Source of the DNA: Lapillicoccus jejuensis
GTDB taxonomy: Bacteria > Actinomycetota > Actinomycetes > Actinomycetales > Dermatophilaceae
Assembly: GCF_006715055.1 (NCBI RefSeq)
Contig: NZ_VFMN01000001.1
Span: 1,984,001-2,048,000, forward strand
Reading direction: 5' to 3'
Length of the DNA: 64,000 nucleotides
In this document: positions 1-7,115 of the stretch, in pieces
Layout of the letters: the number at the start of each line of letters is the position of its first letter
Position numbering within the stretch: the stretch's first letter is position 1
Translations under genes and position numbers: made by a program
The notes under the pieces: model-generated
Seen by the model: only the letters and a program-made list of their open reading frames with translations
Databases searched by the model: none
What the model was told of the DNA's origin: nothing

Positions 1-267
1 CGTCGCGTAGCCGTCGACCACGAGCAGCGACAGCCGCGGACCCAGCGCGAGCACCGCACGCAGACAGGGCAGCTCGCGGTCGGCCAGCCTCCCCGGCACG
101 TACGGCGCCACGTCGGCGACCCGCGCGACGTGCTCCGACACGACCTGCGCGAAGGACCGGTCGCGGCCGACCACGAGAGCGGCGGTCGCCGAGCCGTCCG
201 GCCGGTAGTGCACGTCGACCGCTCCGACGGGCCCGGTCGTCGGCGGCCGCGGGGCTGGATCGGTCAT
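1..267 (-). CDS. nfi: Endonuclease V, N-terminal part (runs off left edge)
   Basis: The 89 codons present encode the N-terminal half of an endonuclease V, the DNA repair enzyme that cuts 3' to deaminated bases such as deoxyinosine. Visible family landmarks are a GAVDVHY beta strand carrying the first acidic catalytic residue, the PYVPGRLADRELPCL segment (family PYVPGxLaFRE) and LLVVDGYA (family LLVDGhG). The ATG at 265-267 overlaps the stop of the upstream gene in ATGA fashion, so the two are probably translationally coupled. The gene continues beyond base 1. The family assignment is secure; the completeness of the gene cannot be judged. Confidence 0.88.
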   Translation of the reverse strand, partial: MTDPAPRPPTTGPVGAVDVHYRPDGSATAALVVGRDRSFAQVVSEHVARVADVAPYVPGRLADRELPCLRAVLALGPRLSLLVVDGYAT

Positions 268-686
268 GCGTACGGTCCGGGCGGGAGGTCGACGATCCGG
301 ACGGCCGACGGGTCGAGTCGGACCTCCTGCGGGGTCCAGCAGTCGTCGCGGATGACGCCGATCTCGGCGCCGCAGCGGGGGCAGACGATGTTCGGGCCGT
401 GGCCGCCGTCCCGACCGCAGCACCCTACGTGCCGGCGCGGGTCCGGGTGATCCGTGAGGTCCGTCAGGTCCTCCCGGTTGAGCACCAGGAAGCTGTCGAT
501 CGTGACGCTGCGGCCGTCGTCCGTCGGCACGACCCGTCGAGGCTCCGTGGCCCAGGTGCCTTGTGCCATCGTCGGGTCGAACTCGAAACCGCCATCGTGG
601 TGGCGCTCCGGGACGGCCTCGAGCCGACGCACGGGTCGGGTGAGCGTGCCGCCGCAGCGACGGCAGGTGAAGCGCACGTCCCCCAT
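264..686 (-). CDS. Small double zinc-ribbon protein
   Basis: A 140-residue protein with two Cys pairs typical of zinc ribbons: CRRCGG near residue 10 and, later, GCCGRD followed by CPRCGAEIG. No catalytic motif is visible. The ATG at 684-686 is chosen because the first zinc knuckle starts right after it; upstream in-frame starts would only add a low-complexity tail overlapping the divergent promoter. It overlaps the endonuclease V start by ATGA and so forms a two-gene unit. The function is unknown; zinc binding is inferred from the cysteines. Confidence 0.65.
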   Translation of the reverse strand: MGDVRFTCRRCGGTLTRPVRRLEAVPERHHDGGFEFDPTMAQGTWATEPRRVVPTDDGRSVTIDSFLVLNREDLTDLTDHPDPRRHVGCCGRDGGHGPNIVCPRCGAEIGVIRDDCWTPQEVRLDPSAVRIVDLPPGPYA

Positions 687-754
687 GGGTCGATCGTCGC
701 ACCGTCGGGGTGTCGTTCGCTGTGCCCTGTGGACGACGGTCGCGTCCCTTCCCC

Positions 755-794
755 TTGACAGTGCGCCGCCTGCAGCGTGCAATATATTGCATGC
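755..794 (+). promoter_or_regulatory. Promoter with overlapping palindromic operator for the GntR gene
   Basis: A consensus -35 TTGACA (755-760) is followed after 17 bp by TGCAAT (778-783). The perfect 14-bp palindrome TGCAATATATTGCA (778-791) overlaps the -10 and ends at the A of the ATG start codon at 791. The symmetry extends outward to GC(A/G) arms with one mismatch. The layout predicts a leaderless transcript starting near 790 and autorepression by the GntR protein; the latter is inference. Confidence 0.6.
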
Positions 795-1450
795 CGGTTC
801 CCGAGGGTCACCACGTCGCGTCCCGGTCGCTCCTGCGCGACGACGCGTTCCGCGCCCTCCGTGACGCGATCGTCGACGGGACGCTCGCGCCGGGAGAGCG
901 GCTCGTCGACGCCGAGCTCATCGCGTGGCTCGGAGTGAGCCGCACCCCGATCCGCGAGGCGCTCGCCCGACTCGAGCAGGCCGGTCTCGTGCAGACCAGG
1001 CCCGGTCGGTCGACGACCGTCAGCCCGCTCGACGTCCGCGAGACGCGCGCGGCGCAGTCGGTCGCGGCGGCGATGCACGAGCTCGCGGTCCGTGAGGCGG
1101 TCCCTCAGCTCGCCGAGGCCGATCTCGAGGCGATGACGAAGGCCAACGGACGCTTCGCCAAAGCCCTGCGTCGCAAGGACGTCGACGCCGCGGTGAACGC
1201 GGACGACGACTTCCACGGGGTCGCCGTACGGGCCTGTGGGAACGCGATGGTGCGCACGGTGCTGGACCAGGTGACCCCGCTCGTACGGCGCGCCGAGCGG
1301 CTGCGCTTCACCTCGCTCACCGGTCGCGGCTCGGTCGCCGTCCACGCCGCCATCGTCGAGCTGTGCCGCGCCGGCGACGCGGACGGTGCCGGCCGCGAGG
1401 CGCGCGCGAACTGGCTCACCCTGCAGCTGCTGCTCGCCACCGACGACTGA
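791..1450 (+). CDS. GntR-family (FCD/FadR-type) transcriptional regulator
   Basis: A 219-residue regulator with an N-terminal winged helix ([20 protein letters not shown], then [20 protein letters not shown], the GntR recognition-helix signature) and an all-helical C-terminal FCD domain ([14 protein letters not shown] and later His residues, typical metal/effector ligands). The start at 791 follows directly from the -10 element, so translation is probably leaderless. It lies 32 bp upstream of acdS on the same strand, which makes it the likely local regulator of ACC deaminase expression; GntR-type regulators next to acdS are known in actinobacteria. The effector is unknown. Confidence 0.88.
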   Translation: MPVPEGHHVASRSLLRDDAFRALRDAIVDGTLAPGERLVDAELIAWLGVSRTPIREALARLEQAGLVQTRPGRSTTVSPLDVRETRAAQSVAAAMHELAVREAVPQLAEADLEAMTKANGRFAKALRRKDVDAAVNADDDFHGVAVRACGNAMVRTVLDQVTPLVRRAERLRFTSLTGRGSVAVHAAIVELCRAGDADGAGREARANWLTLQLLLATDD

Positions 1451-1482
1451 CCAGCCCCGCCTACCCCTTCCCAGGAGGACTC

Positions 1483-2505
1483 TTGTCCATCACCGACTTC
1501 CCGCGACACCAGCTGACGTTCGGTCCGAGCCCGGTCCACCCGCTCGAGCGGCTCACCCAGCACCTCGGTGGGGCGCAGGTGTGGGCCAAGCGCGAGGACT
1601 GCAACTCGGGACTCGCCTTCGGCGGCAACAAGACCCGCAAGCTCGAGTACCTCGTCCCCGACGCGGTCGCGCAGGGCGCGACGCACCTGGTGTCGATCGG
1701 TGGCGTCCAGTCCAACCACACCCGCCAGGTCGCCGCCGTCGCCGCGCGGCTGGGTCTCCAGGCCGTGCTCGTGCAGGAGAGCTGGGTCGACTGGCCCGAC
1801 GCCGTCAACGACCGCGTCGGCAACATCCTCCTGTCGCGGATCATGGGCGCCGACGTCCGGCTCGTCGACGCCGGCTTCGGCATCGGCTTCAAGGACAGCT
1901 GGGAGCGGGCGCTGCAGTCCGTGCGGGACGAGGGCGGGACGCCGTACGCCATCCCGGCCGGCGCCTCCGACCACCGCCTCGGCGGGCTCGGCTTCGCGAA
2001 CTGGGCGTACGAGGTCACCGAGCAGGAGCGCGAGCTCGGCGTCTTCTTCGACACGATCGTCGTCTGCAGCGTCACCGGTTCGACGCACGCCGGGATGATC
2101 GCGGGGTTCGCCGCGCTCGAGGACGCGGGCGGCCGCCCGCGCCGCGTCATCGGCATCGACGCCTCGGCCAAGATCGACGAGACCCGGGCGCAGGTGGAGA
2201 AGATCGCGCGCCGTACGGCGGAGCTCATCGGCGTCCAACGGCCGCTGCGGGACGACGAGATCACCGTCCTCGAGGGGTGGGCCGGCGACTACTACGGCAT
2301 CCCCGTCGAGTCGACGCTCGACGCGGTGCGGCTCAGCGGCCGGCTCGAGGGGATGATCATCGACCCCGTCTACGAGGGGAAGTCGATGGCCGGGCTCGTC
2401 GACCTCGTCACGCGCGGCGACATCGGGAAGGACTCGACGGTGCTCTACGCGCACCTGGGCGGGCAGCCGGCGGTCAACGCGTACAGCGCGTTGTTCCGCA
2501 GCTGA
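1483..2505 (+). CDS. acdS: 1-aminocyclopropane-1-carboxylate (ACC) deaminase
   Basis: A 340-residue PLP enzyme predicted to convert ACC, the ethylene precursor of plants, to 2-oxobutyrate and ammonia. It matches the family end to end: [14 protein letters not shown], the PLP-lysine segment [37 protein letters not shown] and [11 protein letters not shown] ... YAHLGG; the last two carry the Glu and Leu that separate true ACC deaminases from D-cysteine desulfhydrases. The start is TTG at 1483, just after an AGGAGG box (1473-1478); translation from there aligns with known N-termini. The enzyme suggests plant or rhizosphere contact. A tRNA gene on the other strand follows. Confidence 0.9.
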   Translation: MSITDFPRHQLTFGPSPVHPLERLTQHLGGAQVWAKREDCNSGLAFGGNKTRKLEYLVPDAVAQGATHLVSIGGVQSNHTRQVAAVAARLGLQAVLVQESWVDWPDAVNDRVGNILLSRIMGADVRLVDAGFGIGFKDSWERALQSVRDEGGTPYAIPAGASDHRLGGLGFANWAYEVTEQERELGVFFDTIVVCSVTGSTHAGMIAGFAALEDAGGRPRRVIGIDASAKIDETRAQVEKIARRTAELIGVQRPLRDDEITVLEGWAGDYYGIPVESTLDAVRLSGRLEGMIIDPVYEGKSMAGLVDLVTRGDIGKDSTVLYAHLGGQPAVNAYSALFRS

Positions 2506-2545
2506 CCCTCGAGGATCGCCGGCAACGACGTCGTCCGGGACGCGG

Positions 2546-2618
2546 TGGGCCCCGTGGGGCTCGAACCCACAACCTACGGATTAAAAGTCCGCAGCTCTGC
2601 CAGTTGAGCTAGAGGCCC
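2546..2618 (-). tRNA. tRNA-Lys (anticodon TTT)
   Basis: On the minus strand a full 73-nt cloverleaf can be folded: acceptor GGGCCTC/GGGGCCC, D arm GCTC/GAGC, anticodon stem GCGGA with loop CTTTTAA, T arm GTGGG-TTCGAGC-CCCAC, discriminator A. CCA is not encoded. The 5' 42 nt (2577-2618) are repeated exactly at 17758-17799, so this gene is the integration target of the element to its right. After integration the region upstream of this tRNA is element DNA; a -10-like TACACT (complement of 2631-2636) lies 12 nt before the 5' end. Confidence 0.95.
2577..2618 (-). repeat. Left attachment-site repeat (within intact tRNA-Lys)
   Basis: The 42 bp here are identical to 17758-17799 and correspond to nt 1-42 of the tRNA (acceptor 5' strand, D arm, anticodon arm). 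Identity stops on the left at 2576 (A here, G in the other copy) and on the right at 2619. Confidence 0.9.
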
Positions 2619-2758
2619 TGACAGTCCAGAAGTGTAGGGCAGAGCCTTGAGAAGGGCTCTGACCTGCGACGATGCCACCCACTCAGGTGGGTGTGCATGC
2701 TCACCAACGCGCACGCTTTCGTATGAGCTTGCACCGAGTTGCGGACCTGTCGCGGACT

Positions 2759-4582
2759 CTATGCCGCAGGTGGTTCGAGTAGCGCACCCACCAGAGTCTT
2801 CAGTCCCTCGAGGCCATCAGGACTGGGCTGAGCCAGAGCGACCGCTTCAAGGAGTGCTGGCCCAGACCGCACCTCAGACACCCGGTCGGCAAATGACCCA
2901 AGGATGTACTTCCCGCGCACGATCGTGAAGAGGTCGGGCGCGGCCTGGGTCCACGCTGACCTGGCCGCCGCGAGAGCGGCATCCAGATCCTGCGATGTAG
3001 GTGCACTCAAGTTGCCAATCGCAGCTCTTAAGCGCTCCACGGGTTGTTGGCCCCGAGGCGTCGGCCATTTGTCGTTGTTACTGTCCCGCAGTTGTCGTTG
3101 CGCCAATTCCGCCACAGTGTTTTCTTCGTAATCCTCCAGCAACTCCTGTAACACCGCCTTCAAGGCTGCGAGCGAGCGATACTCGGTTTTAATCAACCCT
3201 CTATCGAGCATCACTTGTAGGCACTCGTCAGAAGAGAGCAGGACCCCCTCAAGGTCTGCTGATGGCCAAATAACGATAAGCGGCTCAACGTCCGTGGGAA
3301 CGGTAGGCGCCAGTACGTCTCTATCTACGACGCCTGCACAGGGAAGCTCTAATGGTGAAAGAGCCTTAACGTCCTTGAAGACCGACGAACGACCCCCTGC
3401 GGGCCTAAGAGTCGCTCGGCTCAGCTCGGGAAGCAGGAGAGGAAGGAGGCCAACATCGGTCTGTCCTTCCACGACTAGCAACAAATCAGACTGCGTCAGA
3501 GCGCTAGCGCGGAATCCAGCCGAGCGGTAGACGTCTAGGCGCTCCTCCTCGTCGCTGATAGGCCGTGGAGCCTCGTCGTGGGACAGTCGGAGAATGCTTG
3601 AAGGCGATAGCGCATCTAAGACTGATGGGCTGTGCGTAGCCACTATGAGCTGCCCTGCCGCGCCTACGGACTCCTGAAGCGCCACAGCGAGGCGCCGACT
3701 CAGATGGGGGTGTAGGTATGCATCCGGCTCATCAATGAGAACCACTGAACGCTTCGACCCTGCTCGTAGGATGCGACTGATGATGATCAGGGCTTGACGC
3801 TCGCCGCTACTTAGGTCCTGGACGCCATGGAAATTGCCGTCAGGTGTCCGAATTCTTAAGGATTCAGCATGGTGACGCGTCAATGGCAACAGTCGCTTTG
3901 GGCCAATCAGATTGTTCGCAGTCTGTTCCAACTGCTCCCACGACACAGAACCGCCGAGCGATTCGGCGTCCTCGTCTTCATCTGGATCGGAACCCAGCTG
4001 GGCGGCGACACTCAACGCCTTAGCAAACTGCTCGAACTCGGCATCATCAAGGCGGCCGTACTGCTCGACGGTTCGTCTTGCGTTATAGGTGGCCTGCCTC
4101 GAAACTCGGTCGCTGAGCTGGTTTAGGTCGACCCCGGCCACGTTTGAAGGCAGTAGTCGGCGCTCGGCCGGAAGGTAGACGACGTCAAGGCTGGGCACGC
4201 TCGCCAGGAGGGCATCTTGAGTCGCAAATTCCTGGATGACCGTATAGGCGGGTTCAGCGAATCGACGGACGCCGGCGAGTGGATCCCGCGTGAGCCTGAT
4301 CAAAGCCTGCGTTGGAACGTCATACTCGCCCCAGCCGACGGTGCGTGAAAGCTCGTTCAGTGCAGCACGCTCCGCTTCTTCAAAGCGAAGAGTCAATTCG
4401 ATGGTGCTCAAACCCTCTTCTGACGCGTTGGGCATGATGTTTGTCCAGGGAGCGAGCAGGCATGCGAGAAATTTGCTCTTCCCGGTGCCGTTCGCGCCCG
4501 CAAGGGCTGCGACTGAGCCGTCAGGGAGGTCGGTTGCTCCGTCCTTCAGGCCACCAATGTTGCGGGTCTCCAGTCTGATCAT
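2759..4582 (-). CDS. Fused AAA ATPase-TOPRIM protein (OLD/PARIS-like), candidate phage defence
   Basis: A 607-residue protein with an SMC/ABC-type ATPase: Walker A GANGTGKS (29-36), ABC signature LSSGERQ (257-263), Walker B VVLIDEPDAYLHP (280-292) and H-loop ATHS (315-318). A C-terminal TOPRIM/DUF4435-like domain follows: LLVVEGQTD (near 368-376), GVVDRD (417-422) and a DLEGVLL segment (443-449). This ATPase plus TOPRIM arrangement is known from OLD-family nucleases and from the PARIS system, where the two parts are often separate genes. The start ATG at 4582 gives the usual beta strand before Walker A; a few codons more are possible. It sits alone at the left end of the element, transcribed outward. 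Defence is inferred. Confidence 0.75.
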   Translation of the reverse strand: MIRLETRNIGGLKDGATDLPDGSVAALAGANGTGKSKFLACLLAPWTNIMPNASEEGLSTIELTLRFEEAERAALNELSRTVGWGEYDVPTQALIRLTRDPLAGVRRFAEPAYTVIQEFATQDALLASVPSLDVVYLPAERRLLPSNVAGVDLNQLSDRVSRQATYNARRTVEQYGRLDDAEFEQFAKALSVAAQLGSDPDEDEDAESLGGSVSWEQLEQTANNLIGPKRLLPLTRHHAESLRIRTPDGNFHGVQDLSSGERQALIIISRILRAGSKRSVVLIDEPDAYLHPHLSRRLAVALQESVGAAGQLIVATHSPSVLDALSPSSILRLSHDEAPRPISDEEERLDVYRSAGFRASALTQSDLLLVVEGQTDVGLLPLLLPELSRATLRPAGGRSSVFKDVKALSPLELPCAGVVDRDVLAPTVPTDVEPLIVIWPSADLEGVLLSSDECLQVMLDRGLIKTEYRSLAALKAVLQELLEDYEENTVAELAQRQLRDSNNDKWPTPRGQQPVERLRAAIGNLSAPTSQDLDAALAAARSAWTQAAPDLFTIVRGKYILGSFADRVSEVRSGPALLEAVALAQPSPDGLEGLKTLVGALLEPPAA

Positions 4583-4838
4583 GCGCACGGTGTCTCTTAT
4601 ACAGCAGGACGTCGACATCTGGGGGTCTTGGGCTCAGGCATTCTGAAGCCGAGTGGCAGAACTATCCAGGTGCCACGCTCGCCATCGAGATGCCTTCACT
4701 CGGGCCACCTACGTTCACCATGAGTGGCGAAAGAATTGAGAGAAACATTGCAACCTCCGGATGCGGGCCTGTCATATGCGTGTCGGGGCCGGCCGCCGCA
4801 GTCAACCATTTCCCAGCAGGATGTGATGGCCGCAGGTC

Positions 4839-4893
4839 GTGACAGGATCTGTGACAGGATCTGTGACAGGATCTGTGACAGGATCTGTGACAG
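4839..4893 (+). repeat. 12-bp tandem repeats, four copies plus a partial
   Basis: GTGACAGGATCT is repeated four times head to tail (4839-4886) and followed by a partial GTGACAG (4887-4893). The sequence GTGACAGCAC after the array recurs once at 5054-5063, just ahead of the integrase start. The otherwise gene-free stretch 4583-5072 holds this array and the tRNA-like remnant. Direct repeats next to an integrase gene suggest arm-type integrase or excisionase sites, or an iteron; this is inference. Confidence 0.75.
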
Positions 4894-4959
4894 CACCGTG
4901 ACCGCCTCATTGTCAAGTATGGTTTGGGACCGATAGACAAAACCCCAGCTCAGGGGCAG

Positions 4960-5035
4960 TGGAGCTACAGGGACTCGAACCCTGGGCCTCTTCCATGCCA
5001 TGAAAGACATCGTGCCCGCGAGCTGGGCAAACACC
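4960..5035 (-). other. tRNA-like remnant (T arm plus 3' acceptor strand)
   Basis: On the minus strand a good T arm CAGGG-TTCGAGT-CCCTG (4968-4984) is followed by TAGCTCCA (4960-4967), as at the 3' end of a tRNA or tmRNA. Upstream a weak anticodon-like hairpin (ATGTC/GGCAT) can be drawn, but no 5' acceptor strand complementary to TAGCTCC is present. It lies between the tandem repeats and the integrase, where attP sites usually lie, and may be a fossil attachment site from another tRNA. It is not a functional tRNA. Confidence 0.5.
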
Positions 5036-5072
5036 ACGGTTTCATGACCGTTCGTGACAGCACAGGGGCGAT

Positions 5073-6224
5073 ATGGGCAAAATCAATGGTTCAGAGGGTT
5101 GGTCGAATGCCGATGCAGAGGACATGGCGACCGGCGTCTTCAAGCACCGCGAAGGAAACTGGGGATTTCGGGCAAACGTCCCGGGCGGTGCGGGACAGCA
5201 AGTAAAGAGAGTTGGGTTCGCCACGATGCTGGCGGCCTACGCCGCCAGGGCTCGCTACATCGGCGGCGAGCACGATCTGCGCAAAGGCTCTCAGATCTCG
5301 GTTGACGAGTGGTTCGCCAGTCGGCTCATGGTGATCCGAGAGACTCGACGCGCAACAACTGCGGCGAATTATCGCTATGCGTTCGACCGCATGTCTCCTT
5401 ACATCGGCGAGCTATCTCTGGCCGACTTGGATGAGGAGTCTTTGCGGGCCATGTACCGCAAGATGGCGACTCGATACACGAACGACACGTTGACCACGAC
5501 CCATGGCCGGCTCCGCGCAGCACTGCGCGCTGCTGTTCGAGAGCGAAAGATTGATCGCTGCGTGACAGACAGCGTGTCCCCCCCTCCTGGTCTTCGGGGC
5601 CGGGTCAAGCGGACGTGGACGTTCGAGCAACTCCTGACTTTTACACGGCATGTAAGCACTCATCGAGATCGGGCTATGTGGTTGTTGTGGGTAACCACGG
5701 GAGTGCGAAGAGGCGAAATCTGCGGCTTGTATTGGCCCAAGGTCCTGCTCGACCGGAGTGAAGTGCTCATCAACTGGCAGCGCACCATCACGGCTGAAGG
5801 CCGAATCGTGGAGGGCATCCCGAAGACAGACAGGGCTGAACGAATAGTGCCCATCAATGACCAAGTCGAAGGAGCTGTTCGGGAGTGGCGGTCGCTGCAG
5901 GCGGAGCAGCGCCTTGGGGCTGGCTCTGAGTGGCTTGGAGACGATTACGTGTTCACGACCTACCAGGGCCGGCCGCACCATCCCAGTGCGTTTGACGACC
6001 GACTAGCGCATCTGGCTAAAGGGGCTGGTCTGCCCGTACTCACGCCTCATGAACTGCGTCACACGTACGCATCACGCTGTCTCGAGCACGGAATGGACGT
6101 CAAGTTGGTTTCAGCAATGCTCGGCCATTCCAAGGTCGAGACAACTATGAATCTCTATCAGCACGTCAACCCACTGGTTGCACACGAGGCCGCAAACGCT
6201 CTGGCGGCGAAAATGCTGGGCTAG
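5073..6224 (+). CDS. int: Tyrosine-type site-specific integrase
   Basis: A 383-residue tyrosine recombinase that should catalyse integration and excision of the element at tRNA-Lys. It has an N-terminal arm-binding region, a core-binding SAM-like domain (about 75-165) and a catalytic domain with the complete set: Arg in TTGVRRGEI, Lys in PKTDRAERIVPI, HELRHTYAS (H-x-x-R), LGHSKVETTMNLY with the final Tyr nucleophile. Length and motifs are those of an intact enzyme. The ATG at 5073 lacks a strong ribosome site; a second Met 17 codons later is possible. It lies 2.4 kb inside the left repeat, with the ATPase-TOPRIM gene between. Confidence 0.92.
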   Translation: MGKINGSEGWSNADAEDMATGVFKHREGNWGFRANVPGGAGQQVKRVGFATMLAAYAARARYIGGEHDLRKGSQISVDEWFASRLMVIRETRRATTAANYRYAFDRMSPYIGELSLADLDEESLRAMYRKMATRYTNDTLTTTHGRLRAALRAAVRERKIDRCVTDSVSPPPGLRGRVKRTWTFEQLLTFTRHVSTHRDRAMWLLWVTTGVRRGEICGLYWPKVLLDRSEVLINWQRTITAEGRIVEGIPKTDRAERIVPINDQVEGAVREWRSLQAEQRLGAGSEWLGDDYVFTTYQGRPHHPSAFDDRLAHLAKGAGLPVLTPHELRHTYASRCLEHGMDVKLVSAMLGHSKVETTMNLYQHVNPLVAHEAANALAAKMLG

Positions 6225-6294
6225 GTGCGGTTGCTAGTCCGTTGACCAGGACGGTCGATTTTCAAGCCACCCCAGCACTGGATACTCTAATTCT

Positions 6295-6642
6295 GTGAGG
6301 ACGAAAACTGAGCAAGCGCAGGCAATCGCAAAAGCAAAGCAGGCGCTGAAGGCGGACTTAGCGGAAGCAGAGACCCTTGCCTCCCAGATGGAGAGGCATC
6401 TCCGAAATAAAGACGTTACGGGAGCCCTAGCCGCTGCAGAGAGGTTGGCGGAGGTGACGAAAGACGTCCGAGACGGCACCGTCTTTGTTGTCAATGATGT
6501 GATCTCCTTAAAGGAGATTGGGGCGTCCGTAGGTCATGGCAAGAGCACCTTGAGTGCTCGGGCCAATGGCTACGTTGAGCGACGACTTGATAGTGCAGAC
6601 CCGACGGCGAGCCTCGAGCCTCACCCATTGCTCGACCTGTAG
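6295..6642 (+). CDS. Small alpha-helical protein with HTH-like C-terminus, paralogue 1
   Basis: A 115-residue charged, helical protein starting at GTG 6295. The middle RHLRNKDVTGALAAAERL and DVRDGTVFVV is shared with the neighbouring gene at 6723, so the pair arose by duplication. The segment ISLKEIGASVGHGKSTLSAR resembles a helix-turn-helix (EIGxxxGxSxST), which suggests a DNA-binding accessory factor. It is encoded 70 bp after the integrase on the same strand; an excisionase-like or regulatory role is possible but unproven. No named family was recognised. Confidence 0.6.
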   Translation: MRTKTEQAQAIAKAKQALKADLAEAETLASQMERHLRNKDVTGALAAAERLAEVTKDVRDGTVFVVNDVISLKEIGASVGHGKSTLSARANGYVERRLDSADPTASLEPHPLLDL

Positions 6643-6722
6643 CCGGAAAAGCTTTCCGTGGGCAGCGTCTACAACGCAACGCTGATTAATTTGTCGGATG
6701 ATAATTCGTTATTCTCAAGAAA

Positions 6723-7037
6723 ATGAACAACAAAAACGATCGGGCCAACCTGCTGGAGCTGTCCAAAACAGTGGTTGCGGAAGAATTGCCGGCGGTTCAG
6801 TCCTTGGTACGCCAAGTGCAAAGAAGTCTCCGAACGGGTGATGCTCTTGGCGCCGCCGCTGCCGCCTATCGGTTGGCGGATGCGGCCAGGGACGTTCGAG
6901 ATTCGTTTTGCGTTGTCGCGAGTGAGGATCGCACAATGGCGGAAATTGGGATGGCCGTTGGTCAGTTTCCTCAACAGTCGCTTTCCGAATCGACGCCTTC
7001 AAAGACAGGCGCACTCATGGCAAGGAGCCGAAATTGA
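6723..7037 (+). CDS. Small helical protein, paralogue 2 with diverged C-terminus
   Basis: A 104-residue protein related to the preceding gene: QRSLRTGDALGAAAAAYRLA, DVRDSFCVV and AEIGMAVG align with paralogue 1. After AVG the sequences part: the predicted recognition helix of paralogue 1 is not kept here, and the tail QFPQQSLSESTPSKTG looks unrelated. A frameshift near 6965 would explain this. The gene may be a decaying copy or a variant lacking DNA binding. Confidence 0.5.
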   Translation: MNNKNDRANLLELSKTVVAEELPAVQSLVRQVQRSLRTGDALGAAAAAYRLADAARDVRDSFCVVASEDRTMAEIGMAVGQFPQQSLSESTPSKTGALMARSRN

Positions 7038-7115
7038 ACGAGGAGCCCTCGGGCCCTTTCTTGGAGACCTGACCCCTTCATCCGGGCGGTGGGGCGAATA
7101 GCTTCTGGGCAAAGT

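Noticed and set aside
1483-2505. D-cysteine desulfhydrase instead of ACC deaminase
   Set aside because: The Glu in VYEGKS and the Leu in AHLGG are those of true ACC deaminases, and the N-terminus matches that family.
4839-4893. CRISPR-like array
   Set aside because: The units are 12 bp and directly adjacent, without spacers, and no cas gene is nearby.
4960-5035. Functional tRNA or tmRNA gene
   Set aside because: The T arm is good but there is no 5' acceptor strand, the D arm and anticodon loop are irregular, and the rest of a tmRNA is missing.
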